Shown: positions 7,903-17,250 of the stretch, one piece after another
Numbering within the stretch: the first letter of the stretch is position 1
Layout of the letters: the number at the start of each line of letters is the position of its first letter
Assembly: GCF_000826145.2 (NCBI RefSeq)
Contig: NZ_LN651337.1
Coordinates: forward strand, 685,774 to 749,773
Reading direction: 5' to 3'
DNA length: 64,000 nucleotides
Source: Sporosarcina koreensis
GTDB lineage: Bacteria > Bacillota > Bacilli > Bacillales_A > Planococcaceae
Made by a program: the position numbers and the translations under genes
The notes under the pieces: model-generated
Told to the model about the DNA's origin: nothing
The model's input: only the letters and a program-made list of their open reading frames with translations
The model's database searches: none

Positions 7903-10098
7903 TTATTGCTGCGGTGCCTTTTTATCGGCTGCTGCATCGTACGGCGGCTGGATCTCCGGCGTTTCTGTGGAGAAGATATCACTCTCCGCCCGTTTTTTCT
8001 TCAACTCGAAGTATTCCTTCACTGCCGCCTGGACGATATCGTTGTTCGGATGCGGCGGTGTTGTGGAGGTCGACACATGAGGCACAATGACCGCATAGGC
8101 GATTTCGGGATTATCGAACGGCGCGAATCCGACGTGTGCAACGGAAACGGTCTGCGTTCCCCAGAGCGATCGGTCCTCGCCTTCGTAATAGCCCGATTGC
8201 GCGGTACCGGTTTTCCCGGCAGCGTCGAACGCTTCCCCTTTGAAGAGATCCCTGGCTGTACCGCGGGGCCCGTAGTACGTATACTTCATCCCTTTTTTCA
8301 CACGGGCGATCTCTTCCGGTGTGTTATCAATCTTATTCAGGACGACAGGCTCCATCTCCTTCAGCAGTGCACCGAATTCTTTTCCGTCTTTCGACGGTTC
8401 GTACACCGACTTCAGGATACGCGGCGCAATCCGGTATCCGCCATTCGCAACAGTCGATACGTACTGCGCCATCTGGAGCGGGGTATACGTATCATACTGA
8501 CCGATCGCCAAGTCGAGCAGTTTTCCGGGTTCCGCCCGGTTCGGTTCCGGCGATGATCCTGTCACCTCGCCGGGAAGATCGATGCCTGTCTTGGTGCCGA
8601 GTCCGAAAGATGCATAGCCTTCCCTCATCTTATTGAATGCATCGAAGTCGATCTTCAGGCCGCTTCCGCGGACATAATTATAGTTGGCGATATTCATCGC
8701 AATCTTGAACATGTAAACGTTGGAAGATCGGCCGATTGCTTCGACATCATCAACCGGGATCCGGGAGCTCTGGTTGAAAAGCGAGGATTTAGGCCGGCTG
8801 CCCTTGAAATAGATCGGTTCGTCGATTTTCACTTCGCCGATGCGGGCAGCTCCGTATTTGTATCCTGTCAGCAGTGTTGCAAGCTTCGCTGTGGAACCGA
8901 CCTCATACGACGTGCTAAACGTGCCGAACGTGTAGTCCTGCACGCTCTGCTTGCCGGTTTCCTTATCCGTCACGACCTTCTTGCCGACCATCGACAGGAC
9001 TTCACCGTTGTTCGGGTCCATCATGACGAGGAACGCCCTGTCCAGGAATCGGGAACCGGGCAGCCGTTTGGCTTTCATCAGATTATCCTCGACGATCTTT
9101 TCGAGATGCGCCTGAAGCTCCGTATCGAGCGTCAGCATCAGGTCTTTCCCCGGTTCACCTTCCCGGACGGTCTTCGTTTCAACCACTTTTCCGGTACGGT
9201 CCTTGATGTTCTTGACGACAGTTTTCTGACCTTTCAGCAGATCCTCGTAATACCGTTCAATATAACTCTTCCCTACCCGGTCATTGCGGGAGTAGCCGCG
9301 CGCCAGGAAGTAATCGAGGTCTGACCGGGGAATCCCTTCCAGCGGACTCGTTGTCGTACCGAGGATCGCACTGTCGGACAATTTGATGCGCTCCCAGTCC
9401 GTTGTTGTATTGACGCCGGGCAGTGATGCTAAATGCTCGGATACCAGTGCGAACTCACGGTCCGTCACGTCTTCACTCTTCACGATTTGAGGAGTATACG
9501 CATAGCCTGACATCATTTCGCGGTAGATTGCAAGAACTTCAAGCTCATTGTCGGTGAACGAATCCACATCCTCGTCGGTGATCCGTTCCCTCGTCAATTC
9601 AGTGATCTTGCGCTGGCCTTCTTTTTTGGTCAATTTATCATTGTTCTGGATTGCCAGCTGTTCCTTCTTGGTCACTTTCGCGGCCGCTTCCTCAGGGTGC
9701 AGGAGGATCCAGAAATCCTTCTTATCTCCGAGAGTAATGCGATTCGTCGGTTTTTCGATCAGCTTCGAAAGTTTCCGGGCGATCTCCAGCATTTCCGCTG
9801 AAGTGGTGGAAGTTGCTTTTGTGTATGTAATCGCGTTGCGCGGCTCATTGTCCACAAGCAGATGCCCGCTCCGGTCAAAGATCCGCCCCCGCGGCACACT
9901 CGTATTCACAGCGATTTCCTCTGTCCGTTCCAATAACTTTTTATAGTCTTCTCCTTTGACAATCTGCAAGTATCCCAATCGGAAAATCAGCAATGAAAAC
10001 AATACGAAAATTGAAAAGAACAGGAAGTTCATCCGGAAGGAAGTCAGCTTACGCTGTCGGACTTTCGCCTGGTCGGCTTTACGCTGATTTTTCTTCAC
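7903..10098 (-). CDS. pbpA: class B penicillin-binding protein PbpA (transpeptidase for cell elongation)
   Basis: About 731 residues. Short basic cytoplasmic tail, one transmembrane helix (about 20-42), PBP dimer domain, then a transpeptidase domain with the three active-site motifs: STAK (nucleophile Ser about 402), SSN (about 458) and KTGTA (about 629). It cross-links peptidoglycan during lateral wall growth. I chose the GTG at 10098 because GAAGGAGGG lies six bases upstream; a further upstream GTG would place that SD inside the gene. Neighbour sodA matches B. subtilis yqgF/pbpA, but the pst phosphate operon next to it there is absent. Confidence 0.93.
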   Translation of the reverse strand: MKKNQRKADQAKVRQRKLTSFRMNFLFFSIFVLFSLLIFRLGYLQIVKGEDYKKLLERTEEIAVNTSVPRGRIFDRSGHLLVDNEPRNAITYTKATSTTSAEMLEIARKLSKLIEKPTNRITLGDKKDFWILLHPEEAAAKVTKKEQLAIQNNDKLTKKEGQRKITELTRERITDEDVDSFTDNELEVLAIYREMMSGYAYTPQIVKSEDVTDREFALVSEHLASLPGVNTTTDWERIKLSDSAILGTTTSPLEGIPRSDLDYFLARGYSRNDRVGKSYIERYYEDLLKGQKTVVKNIKDRTGKVVETKTVREGEPGKDLMLTLDTELQAHLEKIVEDNLMKAKRLPGSRFLDRAFLVMMDPNNGEVLSMVGKKVVTDKETGKQSVQDYTFGTFSTSYEVGSTAKLATLLTGYKYGAARIGEVKIDEPIYFKGSRPKSSLFNQSSRIPVDDVEAIGRSSNVYMFKIAMNIANYNYVRGSGLKIDFDAFNKMREGYASFGLGTKTGIDLPGEVTGSSPEPNRAEPGKLLDLAIGQYDTYTPLQMAQYVSTVANGGYRIAPRILKSVYEPSKDGKEFGALLKEMEPVVLNKIDNTPEEIARVKKGMKYTYYGPRGTARDLFKGEAFDAAGKTGTAQSGYYEGEDRSLWGTQTVSVAHVGFAPFDNPEIAYAVIVPHVSTSTTPPHPNNDIVQAAVKEYFELKKKRAESDIFSTETPEIQPPYDAAADKKAPQQ

Positions 10099-10152
10099 GC
10101 TTTTCCCTCCTTCGGCAAAGTGCACATCATGAGAATTATAGCATTATCCAAT

Positions 10153-10188
10153 GAAAAAGCACACATCTTGACGAACAAGATGTGTGCT
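10153..10188 (-). terminator. terminator after sodA
   Basis: Minus strand AGCACACATCTTG-N5-CAAGATGTGTGCT followed by TTTTTC; 13-bp perfect stem. Confidence 0.9.
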
Positions 10189-10203
10189 GAGTTGCATGCA
10201 GTC

Positions 10204-10812
10204 TTACTTATTTTCTGCGTACAGTTTTTCTACTTCGTCCCAGTTGACAACATTCCAGAATGCAGAGATGTAGTCAGGACGGCGGTTTTGATAGTTCAAG
10301 TAGTACGCGTGCTCCCAGACGTCCAGCCCGAGAAGCGGTGTTTTGCCTTCCATCAGCGGGCTGTCCTGGTTCGGAGTGGAAACGATCGAAAGTTCACCGT
10401 TGTCCAATACGAGCCACGCCCAGCCTGATCCGAAGCGTGTTTTTGCTGCGTTTGCGAATTCTTCTTTGAACTTGTCGAAGCTGCCGAATTTCTTATCGAT
10501 TGCTTCTGCCAGCTCGCCCTTCGGAGCGCCTCCGCCATTTGGGGAAAGGAGCTTCCAGAACAAGGAGTGGTTTGCATGACCTCCGCCGTTGTTGCGGACT
10601 GCTGTACGGATGTCCTCAGGAACCGCATTCAGGTCTGAGATCAGCTCTTCAACTGATTTTGAAGCAAGGTCATCGTGACCTTCCAATGCACTGTTCACAT
10701 TCGTTACATACGTATTATGATGCTTCGTGTGGTGGATCTCCATCGTTTCTTTGTCGATGTGCGGTTCCAATGCATCATATGCATAAGGCAATTCGGGTAA
10801 TTTGTAAGCCAT
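10204..10812 (-). CDS. sodA: superoxide dismutase, Mn/Fe type
   Basis: 202 residues, cytoplasmic; converts superoxide to hydrogen peroxide and oxygen. Metal ligands are recognisable: the first His in [13 protein letters not shown] (about 27), the second in [11 protein letters not shown] (about 82), and Asp and His in LDVWEHAYY (about 164 and 168). The nearby GGGG and QDSPL residues fit the Mn-type of Bacillales. Standard length. Start backed by GAGGAGGAA. Own terminator; a weak minus-strand promoter candidate (TTGAAT-17-TACGCT) is seen about 60 bp upstream. Confidence 0.96.
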   Translation of the reverse strand: MAYKLPELPYAYDALEPHIDKETMEIHHTKHHNTYVTNVNSALEGHDDLASKSVEELISDLNAVPEDIRTAVRNNGGGHANHSLFWKLLSPNGGGAPKGELAEAIDKKFGSFDKFKEEFANAAKTRFGSGWAWLVLDNGELSIVSTPNQDSPLMEGKTPLLGLDVWEHAYYLNYQNRRPDYISAFWNVVNWDEVEKLYAENK

Positions 10813-10894
10813 TACTATTCCTCCTCGAATGATTGAATTCTTTCCTGCCCTGTAAGCGTAACAAACTTCCTATGGGCATTCAATTATCTTGTCT

Positions 10895-11377
10895 TCAAGT
10901 AATGAATAGTATGAATACACCTATCATGACGGCCATTACAGCAGCTTTGACTGCAACCGATGTCAGGAAACCGACCAGTGACCCGATGCCCGAACGGAAC
11001 GCCTGCCTGAACCCTGCCCGTGTGAACAGCAGCTCAGCGAGCACAGCTCCGAGGAACGGGCCGATCAGGATGCCCGCCACCGGTATGACAAAGGGGCCGG
11101 CAAGGAGGCCGATCGTGCTTCCCCAGCCGCCTGCAGCCGATCCGCCGAACCGTTTGATGCCGAACAAGTTGGCAACCGTATCAGCGCCGAACAGAAGAAT
11201 CGTGAAGAGCACCTGGATACTCCAGAACAGCCATCCCATCGAAGCGAACGAATCAAGCAGCCCATAGATCAGAAAGCCGCCGATGACAAATACCACTGAT
11301 GGAATCACCGGGTAGATGAGTCCGAGAAATGCGACAGCGAAACATACGGCTGCTGCAATCCACGCAATCCATTCCAT
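10895..11377 (-). CDS. yqgC: DUF456 membrane protein YqgC
   Basis: 160 residues with four to five hydrophobic segments (about 3-20, 24-45, 48-70, 90-115 and 135-158) and glycine-rich loops such as GSTIGLLAGPF and GILIGPFLGA, which is the DUF456 pattern. Function unknown. In B. subtilis yqgC also sits next to sodA. It lies 22 bp downstream of the Na/phosphate symporter gene on the same strand, so the two may be co-transcribed. Confidence 0.8.
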   Translation of the reverse strand: MEWIAWIAAAVCFAVAFLGLIYPVIPSVVFVIGGFLIYGLLDSFASMGWLFWSIQVLFTILLFGADTVANLFGIKRFGGSAAGGWGSTIGLLAGPFVIPVAGILIGPFLGAVLAELLFTRAGFRQAFRSGIGSLVGFLTSVAVKAAVMAVMIGVFILFIT

Positions 11378-11399
11378 ATCGTGGCCTCCCTTCCGTCAG

Positions 11400-13031
11400 T
11401 TACGCCCTCTTACCGAGCACAGCTTCTGCGATATTCACGGCGTGGTCGCCGATCCGCTCCAGGTTGGAGACAATATCGACGAACACGATGCCGGCCTGTG
11501 CGGAGCAGGCGCCTTCGTTGAGCCGGATGATATGGCTCTTCCGGCATTTGCGTTCCATCTTGTCGATCAGTTCTTCCTGTTTCGCAACTGCCCGTGCGAT
11601 ATCCAGATCATTCGTGTCGAGTGCATCCACCGCCTTCTGGACCGTGCCGACTGTCAGTTCAAACATCTCGGACAGCTCCTCCATTGCATCTTCGGAAAGC
11701 TTCACTTTGTTTACTTCCCGGAAATCGATCAGCTCGATGATATTTTCGAAGTGGTCGCCGATCCGTTCGATATCCCGGACGGAATCCATCAGCATGACGT
11801 GCCGGACCGATTCAACGGGAGAGATGTTGACAGCCGAGATCTCCACGAGATAATCGGTGATTTTCCGATCCAGATTGTTGATGGCGTCTTCAATCTGATA
11901 AGCCGTTTCTGCATGGTTCTTCTTGCTTGTTTTCAAGTAATTGAATGTCTCCCCTAATCCCTGAACAGCAAACGAGCCCATGCGGATGATCTCCTCCTTC
12001 GCCTGTCCGATCGCAACAGATGGCGACTGGTGGATGAAGTGGGGATCGAGGTGCTTCGGTTTGTATTCAATCGTAACATCTTCCCCTGGTATCAGTTTCG
12101 TGACAAAGTACGCCCAGGCACCGATGAACGGGAACTGGATGATTGTATTCACGACGTTGAAAGATCCGTGAGCGAATGCGATCTGCATCTTATCCTCGAT
12201 TGCAAGGGCGCTCGTGATCCATTCGACGTAGGCGGTGAACGGTATAAGCAGAAGCATGAAGATGACTGCCCCGACGACGTTGAAGAGCACATGGGTCGCT
12301 GCCGCGCGCCGCGCTGCGACGGATGCACCGATCGATGCGAGGATCGCGGTGATCGTCGTCCCGATGTTGTCGCCGAACAGGACAGGGAGCGCCGCCTTCA
12401 AATCGATGAGATGTTCAGCATAGAGCCCCTGGAGGATCCCCACCGTTGCACTCGAACTTTGGACGATCAACGTGAACACAGTACCCGCAACCACGCCGAG
12501 CATCGGATGCTCAGACATCGAGACGGTCAGGGAGGAAAAGGCGTCAAGCGTCCGCAGCGGGGACATCCCTGTGCTCATGAGTTCAAGTCCGAGGAACAGA
12601 CCGCCGAACCCGAAGATCACTTCCCCGACATGCTTGACGGTCAGTTTCTGGATGAAGAAAATGAGGAATGCACCGACTGCCATGATCGGCAGTGCATAGG
12701 CACCGACATCCAGGCCGATGATGAATGCCGTCACAGTCGTACCTATATTCGCCCCCATGATGACTCCGATCGCCTGGCGGAGTTTCATGAAGCCGGCACT
12801 GACAAGTCCGACCGTGATGACAGTCGTCCCTGAACTCGACTGGATGAGTACAGTCACGATGATCCCGACCAGGACGCCCATGAAAGGGTTCGTGGTGAAC
12901 CGGTCCAGGATCGAGCGCAGCCTGTCCCCCGCCACTTTCTGGAGACCGTCGCCCATGTATTTGATGGCGAACAGGAAAATCCCCAATCCCCCGAGAAATT
13001 GAAACGCCACTTGCTGCCAGTTAATATCCAT
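11400..13031 (-). CDS. Na+/phosphate symporter family protein with PhoU-like C-terminal domain
   Basis: 543 residues. The N-terminal half carries two inverted-repeat Na/Pi-cotransporter domains with the paired QSSS motifs (TVLIQSSSGTTV about 65; TLIVQSSSATVG about 190), which mark the substrate/Na site. The C-terminal part (about 340-540) is a PhoU-like helical domain (RIGDHFENI; RIGDHAVNI). Likely imports phosphate with Na+, the only phosphate transporter seen here since the pst operon is missing from its usual place. I chose ATG 13031; an upstream TTG (13055) would precede the SD-like GGGGG. The upstream region holds a good promoter and PhoP-like repeats. Confidence 0.85.
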   Translation of the reverse strand: MDINWQQVAFQFLGGLGIFLFAIKYMGDGLQKVAGDRLRSILDRFTTNPFMGVLVGIIVTVLIQSSSGTTVITVGLVSAGFMKLRQAIGVIMGANIGTTVTAFIIGLDVGAYALPIMAVGAFLIFFIQKLTVKHVGEVIFGFGGLFLGLELMSTGMSPLRTLDAFSSLTVSMSEHPMLGVVAGTVFTLIVQSSSATVGILQGLYAEHLIDLKAALPVLFGDNIGTTITAILASIGASVAARRAAATHVLFNVVGAVIFMLLLIPFTAYVEWITSALAIEDKMQIAFAHGSFNVVNTIIQFPFIGAWAYFVTKLIPGEDVTIEYKPKHLDPHFIHQSPSVAIGQAKEEIIRMGSFAVQGLGETFNYLKTSKKNHAETAYQIEDAINNLDRKITDYLVEISAVNISPVESVRHVMLMDSVRDIERIGDHFENIIELIDFREVNKVKLSEDAMEELSEMFELTVGTVQKAVDALDTNDLDIARAVAKQEELIDKMERKCRKSHIIRLNEGACSAQAGIVFVDIVSNLERIGDHAVNIAEAVLGKRA

Positions 13032-13070
13032 GCAATGTGAAACCCCCAATATCAATATGTATACGGTTCT

Positions 13071-13100
13071 ATTATTGGCGTCTTATGAGGTTGTTGTAAA
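13071..13100 (-). promoter_or_regulatory. SigA-type promoter of the Na/phosphate symporter gene
   Basis: Minus strand TTTACA-18-AATAAT, five of six bases matching at each element. The -10 lies about 40 bp before the chosen ATG. Confidence 0.55.
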
Positions 13101-13116
13101 TAGACATCCGGCAATC

Positions 13117-13133
13117 TTTACAATCCTTTAACA
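13117..13133 (+). promoter_or_regulatory. candidate PhoP-type direct repeat upstream of the symporter gene
   Basis: TTTACA-N5-TTAACA on the plus strand, matching the PhoP half-site TT(A/T/C)ACA with the usual 5-bp spacing. Only two half-sites are seen, where strong sites have four. They sit just upstream of the symporter -35. Confidence 0.35.
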
Positions 13134-13227
13134 TTGGCAGCCGCAAATTGCAGATTCCCGTCATTTCCTGTCCAAAAGTTCTGCGCGGATGATAAACTGA
13201 CTAGTAGCATCGAAAGGAGCCATCATC

Positions 13228-13743
13228 TTGAAAATCCATCAGCTGTTCACGGCTTCCCTGTATGAGCCGAAAAAACTTGCAGCGTTCCGGCTGCTTCCGA
13301 TCGGAAAAGTGTTCCAATACGTCTTCCTGTTCGTCTTCCTGTCGACGGCCGTATCGTTCGTCCGTTTTCTTGTGGGGGACATCGACCTGTTCGGCGCGTC
13401 GGATGACTTGATAGAGTACGCAGAAACAGTCGGGGCCCTTCTGTATCCGATCGCTTTCGTCCTTCAGCTAGTCGTCAGCACATTCTACCTGTTCCTCCGT
13501 GTCAGCTTTTTCGGCTGGCTCGGCAAAGGGCTGCTGTATGTGATGAAGCGGCGCGGGGAGTACCGGCATACGTGGCGGACTGCCGCTGTATCCATAACTG
13601 CCCCGATACTGCTGTCATTGCTGCTGGACAGTTTCCATGTCGCGGGCACTGTGAATTTCCTGGTCACCGGAGCGGTCCACCTCCTCTACATCGGAAGGGC
13701 TGTGTCGTATTATCCGAAAAAACCTGTCCCATCCGTGAAATGA
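13228..13743 (+). CDS. yqgB: DUF1189 membrane protein YqgB
   Basis: 171 residues with about five hydrophobic segments (about 28-48, 70-95, 100-112, 125-142 and 144-162), preceded by the conserved start FTASLYEPKKLAAFR. It belongs to the DUF1189 family of unknown function; B. subtilis YqgB lies at the same place. TTG start at 13228 with GAAAGGAGC eight bases before it. It is followed after about 50 bp by yqfZ, which has its own strong SD. Confidence 0.78.
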   Translation: MKIHQLFTASLYEPKKLAAFRLLPIGKVFQYVFLFVFLSTAVSFVRFLVGDIDLFGASDDLIEYAETVGALLYPIAFVLQLVVSTFYLFLRVSFFGWLGKGLLYVMKRRGEYRHTWRTAAVSITAPILLSLLLDSFHVAGTVNFLVTGAVHLLYIGRAVSYYPKKPVPSVK

Positions 13744-13795
13744 CCGGCATACCTGCCGCACCTTCCTGCATATAGTACGCAAAGGAGGCGGCCGA

Positions 13796-14131
13796 ATGAG
13801 ACTTCTGTTATCTGCCATTGCATTGTTTGCCATCATCTATATGCTGAAAAGCGACTTGACGGAAGGTACAATTCAGCTCGCTGCGTTTGCATCCGAAGAA
13901 GCCGGCTGTCCGGAAGTGGACAAGCCCCCCTCCATCGTTGTCACTGCTGCTGAAGGCGACACGATCGAGACACTGTTTGCACTCTACCCTGATCCGGCGG
14001 TGCCGTTCATGGACCGCCTGACTGCCTTCTATCAGCTGAACCCCCATCTGCAGAAACAGGATCCTGCCGGTGGCGAGCAGGTCAAGCTGCCGCTCGGTGA
14101 TGAAATCGTCACATCTTGCACAAAACAGTAA
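13796..14131 (+). CDS. yqfZ: YqfZ-like secreted or anchored protein with a LysM-type fold
   Basis: 111 residues: an N-terminal hydrophobic segment (about 2-17) that may be a signal anchor, then a domain beginning IVVTAAEGDTIETLFALY, with the TxxGDT...N pattern of LysM peptidoglycan-binding repeats (the N in YQLNPHLQ). B. subtilis YqfZ, between yqgA and ispG, is a LysM protein. Binding to cell wall is an inference from the fold. A cysteine at about 38 and one near the end could form a disulfide. SD AAAGGAGGC is strong. Confidence 0.65.
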   Translation: MRLLLSAIALFAIIYMLKSDLTEGTIQLAAFASEEAGCPEVDKPPSIVVTAAEGDTIETLFALYPDPAVPFMDRLTAFYQLNPHLQKQDPAGGEQVKLPLGDEIVTSCTKQ

Positions 14132-14149
14132 CGTACTGAGGGCAGTTCC

Positions 14150-14179
14150 TTGTCTTTTAGCCCGAATGGTTGATAAAAT
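14150..14179 (+). promoter_or_regulatory. SigA-type promoter of ispG
   Basis: TTGTCT, 18 bp, TAAAAT; about 35 bp before the ispG start. Confidence 0.6.
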
Positions 14180-14213
14180 GTACAGTAGTATTGCGAAGTA
14201 AGGAGAGAGATTA

Positions 14214-15338
14214 ATGACTGAAATGATACATCGATCCAAAACACGTCCGGTTAAAGTCGGGAATCTTACGATCGGAGGCAGCAATGAGCTGATCATCCAG
14301 AGTATGACGACCACGAAAACCCATGACGTGGAATCGACTGTCGCAGAAATCAAACGGCTTGAAGAAGCCGGTGTCCAGGTCGTCCGCGTCGCCTGTCCGG
14401 ATGAGCGTGCTGCCTATTCCATCGGAGCCATCAAAGAGCGCATCAATATCCCCCTCGTCGTGGATATCCATTTCAACTATAAGCTTGCCCTGATCGCGAT
14501 CGAGCAAGGTGCGGATAAAATCCGGATCAACCCGGGCAACATCGGGAAACAATCGAAAGTGGAAGCTGTTGTCAACGCGGCCAAAGCGAAAGGCATCCCG
14601 ATCCGTATCGGCGTCAATGCAGGCTCGCTTGAAAAGAAGATCCTTGAGAAATACGGCTACCCGACTGCTGACGGCATGGTGGAAAGTGCCTTGCATCACA
14701 TCAAGATCCTCGAAGATCTCGATTTCCATGATATTATCGTTTCACTGAAAGCATCCGACGTCAACCTGGCGATCGAAGCTTACAAGAAAGCGGCGGCCGC
14801 TTTCGATTACCCACTCCACCTCGGCATTACGGAATCCGGCACATTGTTCTCCGGTTCCATCAAGAGTGCTGCCGGTCTCGGCGCCCTTCTTTCTGCCGGT
14901 ATCGGCAACACGATGCGTGTATCGCTCAGTGCCGATCCTGTCCAGGAAGTTAAGGTTGCACGTGAACTGCTGAAAGTGTTCGGTCTGTCATCCAACGCAG
15001 CCACCCTCATTTCCTGCCCGACTTGCGGCCGTATCGAGATCGATCTGATTTCGATCGCCAACGAAGTGGAAGAATATATTTCCACTATAAAGGCACCGAT
15101 CAAAGTCGCGGTGCTCGGCTGTGCCGTCAACGGACCGGGAGAAGCGCGTGAAGCAGATATCGGAATCGCGGGAGCACGCGGAGAAGGTCTGCTGTTCATG
15201 CACGGCAAGACAGTCCGCAAAGTGCCTGAGGAAACGATGGTGGAAGAGCTTAAAGTCGAAATCGACAAGCTTGCAGAGGAATACTTCGAGAAGAAACGTC
15301 AGGAAGAGAAACTGGCGGAGAGCGGCGCTGCAAATTGA
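14214..15338 (+). CDS. ispG: IspG, (E)-4-hydroxy-3-methylbut-2-enyl-diphosphate synthase
   Basis: 374-residue iron-sulfur enzyme of the MEP isoprenoid pathway that reduces methylerythritol cyclodiphosphate to HMBPP. N-terminal TIM barrel (about 10-255; [21 protein letters not shown]), then the C-terminal cluster domain with SCPTCGR (about 264-270) and a third cysteine in [12 protein letters not shown] (about 302), followed by the conserved Glu. The next pathway enzyme, IspH, is also in this window. SD AAGGAGAG precedes the ATG. It is coupled to yqfW by a four-base overlap. Confidence 0.96.
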   Translation: MTEMIHRSKTRPVKVGNLTIGGSNELIIQSMTTTKTHDVESTVAEIKRLEEAGVQVVRVACPDERAAYSIGAIKERINIPLVVDIHFNYKLALIAIEQGADKIRINPGNIGKQSKVEAVVNAAKAKGIPIRIGVNAGSLEKKILEKYGYPTADGMVESALHHIKILEDLDFHDIIVSLKASDVNLAIEAYKKAAAAFDYPLHLGITESGTLFSGSIKSAAGLGALLSAGIGNTMRVSLSADPVQEVKVARELLKVFGLSSNAATLISCPTCGRIEIDLISIANEVEEYISTIKAPIKVAVLGCAVNGPGEAREADIGIAGARGEGLLFMHGKTVRKVPEETMVEELKVEIDKLAEEYFEKKRQEEKLAESGAAN

Positions 15339-15919
15339 GCCGCTGCCGCTTTGGGATCGACATAGACGGAACCGTAACGACGCCGTCCTCCCTCCTGCCG
15401 CATATCAATAAGAAGTTCGGCTGCAATCTTGTCCTGGATGATATCAAAGAGTATGATCTCACTGCCGCTTTCGACGTCGATCCGGTGGAGTTCCATAACT
15501 GGTACAAAGAAACCGAAGCGGAAATCTGCCTGGCTTCCTCTGTCCAGGAGAATGCCAAACGGATCCTGGAAGACTGGCGCATGCATGAGGCGGAACTTTT
15601 CTATATTTCCGCCCGCGGCGCAGAGGTCACAGATGCGACGGCGGAATGGTTCCGCCGGGAACAGATTCCTTATGATCATATCGAACTGATCGGCAGTCAC
15701 AGGAAGATCGAAACTGCCCGCAAATTCGGCATCGACGTCTTCTTTGAAGACAAGCATGACAATGCGGTTGATCTCCATGAAGAACTCGGTATTCCGGTCA
15801 TTCTCTTCGACACACCCTACAACCGCCTTCCGGTTCCGAAAGGGGTCATCCGGGTGCACACATGGGATGAAGCGGATCAATGGATCAGACAGCACTTTTT
15901 CGCAGCGAACGTCAATTGA
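15335..15919 (+). CDS. yqfW: HAD-superfamily nucleotidase-like protein YqfW
   Basis: 194 residues of the HAD fold related to 5'(3')-deoxyribonucleotidases. Motif I is [10 protein letters not shown] (catalytic Asps about 9 and 11), motif II FYISAR (about 90), and motif [14 protein letters not shown] (about 137). The substrate has not been fixed by sequence. It starts with TTG overlapping the ispG stop (TTGA), so translation is coupled, as for B. subtilis yqfY-yqfW, although yqfX between them is absent. Closed by a strong terminator. Confidence 0.8.
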   Translation: MSRCRFGIDIDGTVTTPSSLLPHINKKFGCNLVLDDIKEYDLTAAFDVDPVEFHNWYKETEAEICLASSVQENAKRILEDWRMHEAELFYISARGAEVTDATAEWFRREQIPYDHIELIGSHRKIETARKFGIDVFFEDKHDNAVDLHEELGIPVILFDTPYNRLPVPKGVIRVHTWDEADQWIRQHFFAANVN

Positions 15920-15923
15920 AACA

Positions 15924-15972
15924 TAAAAACTGCCCGATGCCGGAATGATGATCCGGCATCGGGCAGTTTTTT
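15924..15972. terminator. bidirectional terminator between yqfW and zur
   Basis: Perfect 15-bp stem ACTGCCCGATGCCGG/CCGGCATCGGGCAGT with an A-run before and TTTTTT after; it serves both convergent operons. Confidence 0.9.
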
Positions 15973-15979
15973 ATACGGG

Positions 15980-16390
15980 CTATTTGCAAGAGGAGCATTT
16001 CCCATAGATCTCGAACTTGTGACCTTCAATCTCCACACCCGGCAGGTCCACGGCGAGAAGGTCCATCGGGCAGGCCGGAATATGCCGGGTCGTTCCGCAC
16101 ACTGTGCAGATGAAATGATGATGGTGGACGCCGGGATCACAGTGCATGCGGAACTGCCGCTCTCCATTCAGCTCGGTCTCTTCCAAGATCCCGAGCTCCG
16201 AGAAGGTGGCGAGGTTCCTATAGACCGTATCGAAACTGAGACCCGGGTTATCTTTCTTCAGGAAATCACATACATGCATCGCAGGTGTGTAACCGTCCTG
16301 ATGTGCCAAATACTCCAAGATCGCTTCCCTGTTCTTCGTCCTCTTGAACGAGTGTTCTTTCAGGACGACCCACGCTCTCTCTACATTCAA
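15980..16390 (-). CDS. zur: Zur, zinc-responsive Fur-family repressor
   Basis: 136 residues. Winged helix N-terminal domain (about 1-80, with TVYRNLATFSELGILEE as recognition region) and a metal-sensing dimerisation domain with HHHHFICTVCG (about 87-97) and the C-terminal pair CSSC. The two CxxC pairs form the structural zinc site of Fur proteins. The operon partners are the zinc transporter genes, and a Zur box lies over their promoter, so Zur rather than Fur or PerR is the best name. It overlaps znuB by an ATGA, giving an autoregulated znuC-znuB-zur operon. Confidence 0.9.
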   Translation of the reverse strand: MNVERAWVVLKEHSFKRTKNREAILEYLAHQDGYTPAMHVCDFLKKDNPGLSFDTVYRNLATFSELGILEETELNGERQFRMHCDPGVHHHHFICTVCGTTRHIPACPMDLLAVDLPGVEIEGHKFEIYGKCSSCK

Positions 16391-17250
16391 AGCACTTCCT
16401 CCTCCACTTTCGGCATACGCATGCCGAGCAGGCGTTTCCCCAATAGCACTGCCAGCAGGATTACGATGGCTGTCACGACGATAGCGCCGCCCGGAGCGAT
16501 ATCCAAGTAGTAGGCAGACACCAATCCGGCGACGACGGAGACTTCTCCGAAGAGCACGGACAGCAGCATAGCGGACTTGAAACTTTTCGCGACCTGGATG
16601 GCAGACGCGACCGGCAGGGTCATCAGGGAGGATACGAGCAGGATCCCGACGATCCTCATGGACGCCCCAATGACGAGAGCCGTCAGTACCATGAAGAGCA
16701 TCTGGATCCAGCGGCCCTTGATACCGGACGCTTTGGAATAATCGGCATCGAACGAAAGGGTGAACAGTTCCTTATAGAACAGATAGATGAACACGAACAC
16801 CACAAGCGCCAAGATGGTGACGACCGCCAGATCCTGCCGGCTCACCGCAGAGACGGAACCGAACAGATACCCGACCAGATCAGCGCCGAATCCTTTCGCA
16901 AGCGAAATGAAAATCGCCCCGAAGCCTATACCCGCCGAGAGGATGATCGGAATCGCCAGCTCTTCGAAATTCCGATACGCCCTCCGGAGCCTCTCGATGA
17001 GCAATGATCCCCCCACCGCTGCCGTCATTCCCAGATAGACAGGATTGAGTCCGGCAAACAAGGCGACTTGCTGGCTTAAATACAAACTTCCCGCAATCCC
17101 CGCTAAAGACACATGGCTCAGAGCATCTGCGATCAGCGCCAGGCGCCGGACGACAATGAATAAACCGAGCATCGGTGCGATGATTCCGATGATGATCCCT
17201 GACAAAAAAGCATTTTGAAGAAATCCATAGGTTGCCAATGCGTCAATCAT
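16387..17250 (-). CDS. znuB: ZnuB, zinc ABC transporter permease
   Basis: 287 residues with eight to nine hydrophobic helices, ABC-3 family permease of high-affinity zinc uptake. The conserved cytoplasmic loop VSLAGIAGSLYL and the stretch SFDADYSKASG are typical. ATG at 17250 overlaps the znuC stop by eight bases; AAAGGGGG lies 11 bases upstream. Works with ZnuC; no substrate-binding lipoprotein (ZnuA/AdcA) is encoded in this operon, so it must be elsewhere. Confidence 0.88.
   Translation of the reverse strand: MIDALATYGFLQNAFLSGIIIGIIAPMLGLFIVVRRLALIADALSHVSLAGIAGSLYLSQQVALFAGLNPVYLGMTAAVGGSLLIERLRRAYRNFEELAIPIILSAGIGFGAIFISLAKGFGADLVGYLFGSVSAVSRQDLAVVTILALVVFVFIYLFYKELFTLSFDADYSKASGIKGRWIQMLFMVLTALVIGASMRIVGILLVSSLMTLPVASAIQVAKSFKSAMLLSVLFGEVSVVAGLVSAYYLDIAPGGAIVVTAIVILLAVLLGKRLLGMRMPKVEEEVL

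Noticed and set aside
10813-10894. Promoter of sodA (TTGAAT-17-TACGCT)
   Set aside because: The -10 matches only three of six bases; kept as a remark only.
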